A DNA stretch of 64,000 bases from Styela clava (lineage: Eukaryota; Chordata; Ascidiacea; Stolidobranchia; Styelidae), in NCBI RefSeq assembly GCF_964204865.1, contig NC_135251.1, positions 15,934,001 through 15,998,000 of the forward strand, given 5' to 3'. The position numbers and the translations under genes are program-made. Below, one piece after another: positions 56,540-64,000 of this stretch; the stretch's first letter is position 1; each line of letters opens with the position of its first letter. The notes below the pieces were generated by a model, which was not told the DNA's origin, did no database searches, and saw only the letters and a list, made by a program, of their open reading frames with translations.

Positions 56540-57187
56540 TACGGTGTGAATTGAAACAAAAGATATAACACATGGTAAAAATCAATGTTTTAGCAGCTAA
56601 TACACATATAAGTGTGTTTCTGCATTGTGATATGTCCAACGCCATCTATACACAATCCAATCTTCCCGGAACAAAGACGCTCTATCGACTGAGCTAACCG
56701 GGCCACGGTCCGCGTTAAACGAAACACATACCGGATCGTCGGAATCTGTTTATTAAGCAGCTAATGCAATTATAAGTGGGTTTGTGCATTGTGCAATGTC
56801 CAACACCAGTTATACACAATCTAACGTGAATCTTCTCAGCGTGATTTATTTTTACAAATTGAACTTTTCCGGAACAAAGAGGCGCCCGATAGCGCACTTG
56901 ACTACTTGATCGTTGGATAAAAAGTTCAACACTCTACCGATTGATCTAACCGTCTACGGTCTGCATTAAAACAAAAGACATAACAAATGATAAAAATGAA
57001 TGATTTAGCAGCTAATACAAGTATAAATAAGTGTGTTTATGCATTGTGCTATGTCCAACGCCAGCTTATACACAATCTAATCTTCCCGGAACAAAGACGC
57101 TCCACCGGCTGTGGTAACCGGGCTACGGTCTGCGTATTATTTAATGCTTGATCTTTTTTAAAATTGAACCTTCCCGGAACAAAGAGG

Positions 57188-57260
57188 CGCCCGATAAGGG
57201 ACTTGAACCCTTGACCGTTGGATTAAAAGTCCAACGCTCTACCGACTGAGCTAACCGGGC
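57188..57260 (-). tRNA. tRNA-Lys: tRNA-Lys(TTT), consensus copy, reverse strand
   Basis: Exact consensus; mirror of 54717. No T4 run adjacent. Confidence 0.92.
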
Positions 57261-58609
57261 CACGGTCCGCGTTAAAGCAAAACACATAACGGATGATAAA
57301 AATCAATGATTTTGCAGCTAATACAATTATAAGTGTGTTTGTGCATTGTGCTATGTCCAACACCAGCTATACACAATCTAACGTTGATCTTCTCAGCGTG
57401 ACCTATTTTTACAAATTGAACCTTTCCGGAACAAAGATGCGCCCGATAGCGCACTTGACTCCTTGATCGTTGGATAAAAAGTTCAACACTCTACCGATTA
57501 AGCTAACCGTGCTACGGTCCGCATTAAAATAAAAAGACATAACAGATGATAAAAATGAATGATTTAGCAGCTAATACAATTATAAATAGGTGCGTTTGTG
57601 CATTGTGCTATGTCCAACGCCAGCTATACACAATCAAACGTTAATCTTCTCAGCGTGATCTATTTTTACAAATTGAACCTTTCCGGAACAAAGAGGCGCC
57701 CGATAGCGCACTTGACTCCTTGATCGTTGGATAAAAATTTCAACACTCTACCGATTGAGCTAACTGGGCTACGGTCTGCATTAAAACCAAAGACATAACG
57801 GATGATAAAAGTCAATGATTTAGCAGCTAATACAATTATAAGTGTGTTTGTGCAATTTGCTATGTCCAACGCCATCTATACACAATTCAATCTTCCCGGA
57901 ACAAAGACGCTCTACCGACTGAGGTAACTCTACCGACTGAGCTAACCGGGCTACGGTCCGCGTTAAACGAAACATATACCGGATCGTCGGAATCTGTTTA
58001 TTAAGCAGCTAATACAATTATAAGTGTGATTGTGCATTGTGCTATGTCCAACACCAGCTATACACAATCTAACGTTAATCTTCTCAGCGTGATTTATGTT
58101 TACAAATTGAACTATTCCGGAACAAAGGGGCGCCCGATAGCGCACTTGACTCCTTGATCGTTGGATGAAAACTTCAACACTCTACCGATTGAGCTAAATG
58201 GGCTACGGTCTGCATTAAAACCAAAGACATAACGGATGATAAAAGTCAATGATTTAGCAGCTAATACAATTATAAGTGTCTTTGTGCAATTTGCTATGTC
58301 CAACACCAGCTATACACAATCTAATCTTCCCGGAACAAAGACGCTCCACCGGCTGTGGTAACCGGGCTACGGTGTGCAGTCAAACAAAAGACATGACTGA
58401 TGATAAAAATCAATGATTTAGCAGCTAATACAATTATAAGTGTGTTTGTGCATTGTGCTATGTCCATCGCCAGCTATATACAATCTATTCTTCTCGGAAC
58501 AAAGACGCTCCAGCGGCTGTGGTAACCGGGCTACGTCTGCGTTGGAACTAAAGACATATTCTTTACTGCGTGATCTTTTTTACAAATAGATCCTTCCCGC
58601 AAAAAAAGG

Positions 58610-58682
58610 CGCCCGACAAGGGACTTGAACCCTTGACCGTTGGATTAAAAGTCCAACGCTCTACCGACTGAGCTAACCGGGC
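58610..58682 (-). tRNA. tRNA-Lys: tRNA-Lys(TTT), near-consensus copy with T7 terminator, reverse strand
   Basis: A66 is G (acceptor end T-G wobble); otherwise consensus. It belongs to the 303-bp unit absent from the left arm. Confidence 0.87.
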
Positions 58683-58912
58683 TACGGTACGCGTTAAAAC
58701 AAAAGACATAACGGATGATAAGAATGAAAATTTTTGCAATAAGTGTGTTTGTGCATTGTGCTATGTCCATCGCCAGCTATACACAATCTAATCTTCTCGG
58801 AACAAAGACGCTACAGCGGCTGTGGTAACCGGGCTACGTCTGCGTTGGAACTAGGGACATATTCTTTACTGCGTAATCTTTTTTACACATAGATCCTTCC
58901 CGCAAAAAAAGG

Positions 58913-58985
58913 CGCCCGATAAGGGACTTGAACCCTTGACCGTTGGATTAAAAGTCCAACGCTATACCGACTGAGCTAACCGGGC
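58913..58985 (-). tRNA. tRNA-Lys(TTT) variant, TATAGC D stem, T7 terminator, reverse strand
   Basis: G22 to T; mirror of 53295. Confidence 0.76.
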
Positions 58986-59213
58986 TACGGTCCGCGTTAA
59001 AACAAAAGACATAACGGATGATAAAAATGAAAAATTTTGCAGCTAATACAATTATAAGTGTGTTTGTGCATTGTGCTATGTCCAACACCAGCTGTATACA
59101 ATCTAATCTTCCCAGAACAAAGACGCTCCACCGGCTGTGGTAACCGGGCTACGGTCTGCGTATTATTTAATGCTTGATCTTTTTTAAAATTGAACCTTCC
59201 CGGAACAAAGAGG

Positions 59214-59286
59214 CGCCCGATAAGGGACTTGAACCCTTGACCGTTGGATTAAAAGTCCAACGCTCTACCGACTGGGCTAACCGGGC
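59214..59286 (-). tRNA. tRNA-Lys(TTT) variant, C12 in D stem, reverse strand
   Basis: Mirror of 52994, with the same D-stem mismatch. Confidence 0.76.
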
Positions 59287-59935
59287 CACGGTCCGCATTA
59301 AAGCAAAAGACATAACGGATGGTAAAAATCAATGTTTTAGCAGCTAAGACACATATAAGTGTGTTTCTGCATTGTGATATGTCCAACGCCATCTATACAC
59401 AATCCAATCTTCCCGGAACAAAGACGCTCTACCGACTGAGCTAACCGGGCCACGGTCCGCGTTAAACGAAACACATACCGGATCGTCGGAATCTGTTTAT
59501 TAAGCAGCTAATACAATTATAAGTGTGTTTGTGCATTGTGCAATGTCCAACACCAGTTATACACAATCTAACGTGAATCTTCTCAGCGTGATTTATTTTT
59601 ACAAATTGAACCTTTCCGGAACAAAGAGGCGCCCGATAACGCACTTGACTACTTGATCGTTGGATAAAAAGTTCAACACTCTACCGATTGATCTAACCGT
59701 CTACGGTCTGCATTAAAACAAAAGACATAACAAATGATAAAAATGAATGATTTAGCAGCTAATACAAGTATAAATAAGTGTGTTTATGCATTGTGCTATG
59801 TCCAACGCCCGCTTATACACAATCTAATCTTCCCGGAACAAAGACGCTCCACCGGCTGTGGTAACCGGGCTACGGTCTGCGTATTAATTAATGCGTGATC
59901 TTTTTTACAAATTGAACCTTCCCGGAACAAAGAGG

Positions 59936-60008
59936 CGCCCGATAAGGGACTTGAACCCTTGACCGTTGGATTAAAAGTCCAACGCTCTACCGACTGAGCT
60001 AACCGGGC
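59936..60008 (-). tRNA. tRNA-Lys: tRNA-Lys(TTT), consensus copy, reverse strand
   Basis: Exact consensus; mirror of 52272. Confidence 0.92.
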
Positions 60009-60656
60009 TACGGTCTGAATTAAAACAAAAGATATAACACATGGTAAAAATCAATGTTTTAGCAGCTAATACACATATAAGTGTGTTTCTGCATTGTGAT
60101 ATGTCCAACGCCATCTATACACAATCCAATCTTCCCGGAACAAAGACGCTCTACCGACTGAGCTAACCGGGCTACGGTCCGCGTTAAACGAAACACATAC
60201 CGGATCGTCGGAATCTGTTTATTAAGCAGCTAATGCAACTATAAGTGTGTTTGTGCATTGTGCAATGTCCAACACCAGTTATACACAATCTAACGTGAAT
60301 CTTCTCAGCGTGATTTATTTTTACAAATTGAACCTTTCCGGAACAAAGAGGCGCCCGATAGCGCACTTGACTACTTGATCGTTGGATAAAAAGTTCAACA
60401 CTCTACCGATTGATCTAACCGTCTACGGTCTGCATTAAAACAAAAGACATAACAAATGATAAAAATGAATGATTTAGCAGCTAATACAAGTATAAATAAG
60501 TGTGTTTATTCATTGTGCTATGTCCAACGCCAGCTTATACACAATCTAATCTTCCCGGAACAAAGACGCTCCACCGGCTGTGGTAACCGGGCTACGGTCT
60601 GCGTATTATTTAATGCTTGAACTTTTTTAAAATTGAACCTTCCCGGAACAAAGAGG

Positions 60657-60729
60657 CGCCCGATAAGGGACTTGAACCCTTGACCGTTGGATTAAAAGTC
60701 CAACGCTCTACCGACTGAGCTAACCGGGC
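60657..60729 (-). tRNA. tRNA-Lys: tRNA-Lys(TTT), consensus copy, reverse strand
   Basis: Exact consensus; mirror of 51551. Confidence 0.92.
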
Positions 60730-62078
60730 CACGGTCCGCATTAAAGCAAAAGACATAACGGATGATAAAAATCAATGATTTTGCAGCTAAAACAATTATA
60801 AGTGTGTTTGTGCATTGTGCTATGTCCAACACCAGCTATACACAATCTAACGTTGATCTTCTCAGCGTGACCTATTTTTACAAATTGAACCTTTCCGGAA
60901 CAAAGATGCGCCCGATAGCGCACTTGACTCCTTGATCGTTGGATAAAAAGTTCAACACTCTACCGATTAAGCTAACCGTGCTACGGTCCGCATTAAAATA
61001 AAAAGACATAACAGATGATAAAAATGAATGATTTAGCAGCTAATACAATTATAAATAGGTGTGTTTGTGCATTGTGCTATGTCCAACGCCAGCTATACAC
61101 AATCAAACGTTAATCTTCTCAGCGTGATCTATTTTTACAAATTGAACCTTTCCGGAACAAAGAGGCGCCCGATAGCGCACTTGACTCCTTGATCGTTGGA
61201 TAAAAATTTCAACACTCTACCGATTGAGCTAACTGGGCTACGGTCTGCATTAAAACCAAAGACATAACGGATGATAAAAGTCAATGATTTAGCAGCTAAT
61301 ACAATTATAAGTGTGTTTGTGCAATTTGCTATGTCCAACGCCATCTATACACAATTCAATCTTCCCGGAACAAAGACGCTCTACCGACTGAGGTAACTCT
61401 ACCGACTGAGCTAACCGGGCTACGGTCCGCGTTAAACGAAACATATACCGGATCGTCGGAATCTGTTTATTAAGCAGCTAATACAATTATAAGTGTGATT
61501 GTGCATTGTGCTATGTCCAACACCAGCTATACACAATCTAACGTTAATCTTCTCAGCGTGATTTATGTTTACAAATTGAACTATTCCGGAACAAAGGGGC
61601 GCCCGATAGCGCACTTGACTCCTTGATCGTTGGATGAAAACTTCAACACTCTACCGATTGAGCTAACTGGGCTACGGTCTGCATTAAAACCAAAGACATA
61701 ACGGATGATAAAAGTCAATGATTTAGCAGCTAATACAATTATAAGTGTCTTTGTGCAATTTGCTATGTCCAACACCAGCTATACACAATCTAATCTTCCC
61801 GGAACAAAGACGCTCCACCGGCTGTGGTAACCGGGCTACGGTGTGCAGTCAAACAAAAGACATGACTGATGATAAAAATCAATGATTTAGCAGCTAATAC
61901 AATTATAAGTGTGTTTGTGCATTGTGCTATGTCCATCGCCAGCTATATACAATCTATTCTTCTCGGAACAAAGACGCTCCAGCGGCTGTGGTAACCGGGC
62001 TACGTCTGCGTTGGAACTAAGGACATATTCTTTACTGCGTGATCTTTTTTACAAATAGATCTTTCCCGCAAAAAAAGG

Positions 62079-62151
62079 CGCCCGATAAGGGACTTGAACC
62101 CTTGACCGTTGGATTAAAAGTCCAACGCTCTACCGACTGAGCTAACCGGGC
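62079..62151 (-). tRNA. tRNA-Lys: tRNA-Lys(TTT), consensus copy with T7 terminator, reverse strand
   Basis: Exact consensus; mirror of 50129. Confidence 0.94.
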
Positions 62152-63652
62152 TACGGTACGCGTTAAAACAAAAGACATAACGGATGATAAGAATGAAAAT
62201 TTTTGCAATAAGTGTGTTTGTGCATTGTGCTATGTCCATCGCCAGCTATACACAATCTAATCTTCTCGGAACAAAGACGCTACAGCGGCTGTGGTAACCG
62301 GGCCACGGTCCGCATTAAAGCAAAAGACATAACGGATGATAAAAATCAATGATTTTGCAGCTAAAACAATTATAAGTGTGTTTGTGCATTGTGCTATGTC
62401 CAACACCAGCTATACACAATCTAACGTTGATCTTCTCAGCGTGACCTATTTTTACAAATTGAACCTTTCCGGAACAAAGATGCGCCCGATAGCGCACTTG
62501 ACTCCTTGATCGTTGGATAAAAAGTTCAACACTTTACCGATTAAGCTAACCGTGCTACGGTCCGCATTAAAATAAAAAGACATAACAGATGATAAAAATG
62601 AATGATTTAGCAGCTAATACAATTATAAATAGGTGTGTTTGTGCATTGTGCTATGTCCAACGCCAGCTATACACAATCAAACGTTAATCTTCTCAGCGTG
62701 ATCTATTTTTACAAATTGAACCTTTCCGGAACAAAGAGGCGCCCGATAGCGCACTTGACTCCTTGATCGTTGGATAAAAATTTCAACACTCTACCGATTG
62801 AGCTAACTGGGCTACGGTCTGCATTAAAACCAAAGACATAACGGATGATAAAAGTCAATGATTTAGCAGCTAATACAATTATAAGTGTGTTTGTGCAATT
62901 TGCTATGTCCAACGCCATCTATACACAATTCAATCTTCCCGGAACAAAGACGCTCTACCGACTGAGGTAACTCTACCGACTGAGCTAACCGGGCTACGGT
63001 CCGCGTTAAACGAAACATATACCGGATCGTCGGAATCTGTTTATTAAGCAGCTAATACAATTATAAGTGTGATTGTGCATTGTGCTATGTCCAACACCAG
63101 CTATACACAATCTAACGTTAATCTTCTCAGCGTGATTTATGTTTACAAATTGAACTATTCCGGAACAAAGGGGCGCCCGATAGCGCACTTGACTCCTTGA
63201 TCGTTGGATGAAAACTTCAACACTCTACCGATTGAGCTAACTGGGCTACGGTCTGCATTAAAACCAAAGACATAACGGATGATAAAAGTCAATGATTTAG
63301 CAGCTAATACAATTATAAGTGTCTTTGTGCAATTTGCTATGTCCAACACCAGCTATACACAATTTAATCTTCCCGGAACAAAGACGCTCCACCGGCTGTG
63401 GTAACCGGGCTACGGTGTGCAGTCAAACAAAAGACATGACTGATGATAAAAATCAATGATTTAGCAGCTAATACAATTATAAGTGTGTTTGTGCATTGTG
63501 CTATGTCCATCGCCAGCTATATACAATCTATTCTTCTCGGAACAAAGACGCTCCAGCGGCTGTGGTAACCGGGCTACGTCTGCGTTGGAACTAAGGACAT
63601 ATTCTTTACTGCGTGATCTTTTTTACAAATAGATCTTTCCCGCAAAAAAAGG

Positions 63653-63725
63653 CGCCCGATAAGGGACTTGAACCCTTGACCGTTGGATTAAAAGTCCAAC
63701 GCTCTACCGACTGAGCTAACCGGGC
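63653..63725 (-). tRNA. tRNA-Lys: tRNA-Lys(TTT), consensus copy with T7 terminator, reverse strand
   Basis: Exact consensus; mirror of 48556, with one extra T in the terminator. Confidence 0.94.
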
Positions 63726-64000
63726 TACGGTACGCGTTAAAACAAAAGACATAACGGATGATAAGAATGAAAATTTTTGCAATAAGTGTGTTTGTGCATT
63801 GTGCTATGTCCATCGCCAGCTATACACAATCTAATCTTCTCGGAACAAAGACGCTACAGCGGCTGTGGTAACCGGGCCACGGTCCGCATTAAAGCAAAAG
63901 ACATAACGGATGATAAAAATCAATGATTTTGCAGCTAAAACAATTATAAGTGTGTTTGTGCATTGTGCTATGTCCAACACCAGCTATACACAATCTAACG

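Larger units (their letters stand above)
56166..63246 (-). pseudogene. Full-length tRNA-Lys pseudogenes with destroyed T arm, - strand (family)
   Basis: Mirror images of the left-arm copies: 56166-56238, 56883-56954, 57440-57512, 57697-57769, 58131-58203, 59630-59701, 60352-60423, 60909-60981, 61166-61238, 61600-61672, 62483-62555, 62740-62812, 63174-63246. The copy at 56166 is complete here, whereas its mirror at 55739 is cut by the inversion junction. The copy at 58131 differs from its mirror in the acceptor strand (GCCCATT against GCCCAGT). Confidence 0.8.
55811..63877 (-). pseudogene. tRNA-Lys 5' fragments on the - strand (family)
   Basis: Altered D arm: 55811-55836, 56377-56402, 57098-57123, 58342-58367, 58506-58531, 58809-58834, 59124-59149, 59845-59870, 60567-60592, 61811-61836, 61975-62000, 62278-62303, 63385-63410, 63549-63574, 63852-63877. 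Normal D arm: 56678-56703, 59425-59450, 60147-60172. Normal D arm with partial D-arm repeat: 57908-57951, 61377-61420, 62951-62994. Those at 55811 and 58506-58834 have no separate left-arm partner, or only one. Confidence 0.78.
56184..63878. repeat. Right arm of the large palindrome
   Basis: Reverse complement of 48402-55793 plus a 303-bp insertion (near 58.6-58.9 kb). Beyond 63878 the sequence no longer mirrors the left side. Instead it starts another copy of the 1,574-bp unit seen at 62302 and 49980. Confidence 0.9.
1..64000. repeat. tRNA-Lys-derived tandem array (satellite-like) spanning the window
   Basis: Apart from the retrotransposon bodies, every stretch is a tRNA-Lys piece plus a recognisable spacer. 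The long monomer is about 252 bp: a 73-nt tRNA and a roughly 180-bp AT-rich spacer. The commoner dimer is about 317 bp: a full tRNA with a 79-bp spacer, then a 26-nt tRNA 5' fragment with a 138-bp spacer. Recurring landmarks are CCGTA just before the tRNA, CTCTTTGTTCCGG just after it, ACAAACACACTTATAATTG in the middle of the spacer and ATCCGTTATGTCTTTTG near its end. The tRNAs read on + up to 55793 and on - from there to the end. Monomers are grouped into higher-order units, listed separately. No stretch over 300 bases lacks this structure except the retrotransposon copies. Confidence 0.95.

Noticed and set aside
32-64000. Dozens of 60-104 codon open frames on both strands, sharing stretches such as RLCIAGVGHSTMHKHTYNC
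   Set aside because: They are the tRNA plus spacer read as protein. They recur wherever a monomer recurs, in several frames and on both strands, start at arbitrary ATGs and cross structural RNA genes. Nothing supports a translated family.
1-64000. CRISPR array or bacterial tRNA operon
   Set aside because: Repeats are much too long and the spacers are themselves repeated, no cas genes are present, and poly(A) LINE insertions and pol III terminators indicate a eukaryote.
1-64000. Dispersed tRNA-derived SINE family
   Set aside because: Copies are head-to-tail with shared spacers and without individual poly(A) tails or target duplications, so tandem amplification explains them better than retroposition.

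Overview
The window is almost wholly a tandem array built from one nuclear tRNA gene, tRNA-Lys with anticodon TTT, and it carries no ordinary protein-coding gene. The tRNA has intragenic pol III A and B boxes, no encoded CCA, and T-run terminators on some copies. A poly(A)-tailed non-LTR retrotransposon is also present. Together these point to a eukaryotic nuclear genome. The tRNA sequence and the L1/Tx1-like reverse transcriptase suggest an animal, but I cannot name the species. The many 60-100 residue open frames are the array read through as protein; I do not treat them as genes.

Every roughly 150-165 or 250 bases a tRNA-Lys piece recurs in one of four states. (i) About 69 full-length copies have a TTT anticodon; 40 match the array consensus exactly. 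(ii) About 80 are 72-73 nt copies with a destroyed T arm (B box). (iii) About 130 are 5' fragments of roughly 26 nt, most with a re-paired D arm, joined directly to spacer. (iv) A few are truncated or interrupted. One copy (35857-35929) has anticodon TTA. Only a subset of full-length copies is followed by a T6-T7 pol III terminator.

Region by region: 1-3634 is the shortened tail of a 15.19 kb higher-order unit. Two nearly identical full units follow in tandem (about 3635-18824 and 18825-34017). Each of these three segments holds one retrotransposon copy inside a tRNA-Lys anticodon arm. From 34.0 to 40.2 kb is a different arrangement with a 2,529-bp duplication, a TTA-anticodon tRNA and a poly(A) insertion in another tRNA. 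From 40.2 to 55.8 kb shorter higher-order units dominate (spacings near 1.57, 1.75, 2.19 and 3.17 kb). At 55793/55794 the array flips strand. The rest of the window is the reverse complement of 48.4-55.8 kb, forming a palindrome with arms of about 7.4 and 7.7 kb around a 390-bp asymmetric centre.

The retrotransposon is a 5'-truncated L1/Tx1-type element: reverse transcriptase with motifs A, B and an FADD box, thumb, C-terminal CCHC knuckle, repeat-bearing 3' UTR and poly(A). All three copies share one junction and one 11-bp target duplication, so they descend from one insertion later multiplied with the array. The first copy has lost its C-terminal half, which is replaced by a short piece of array DNA.
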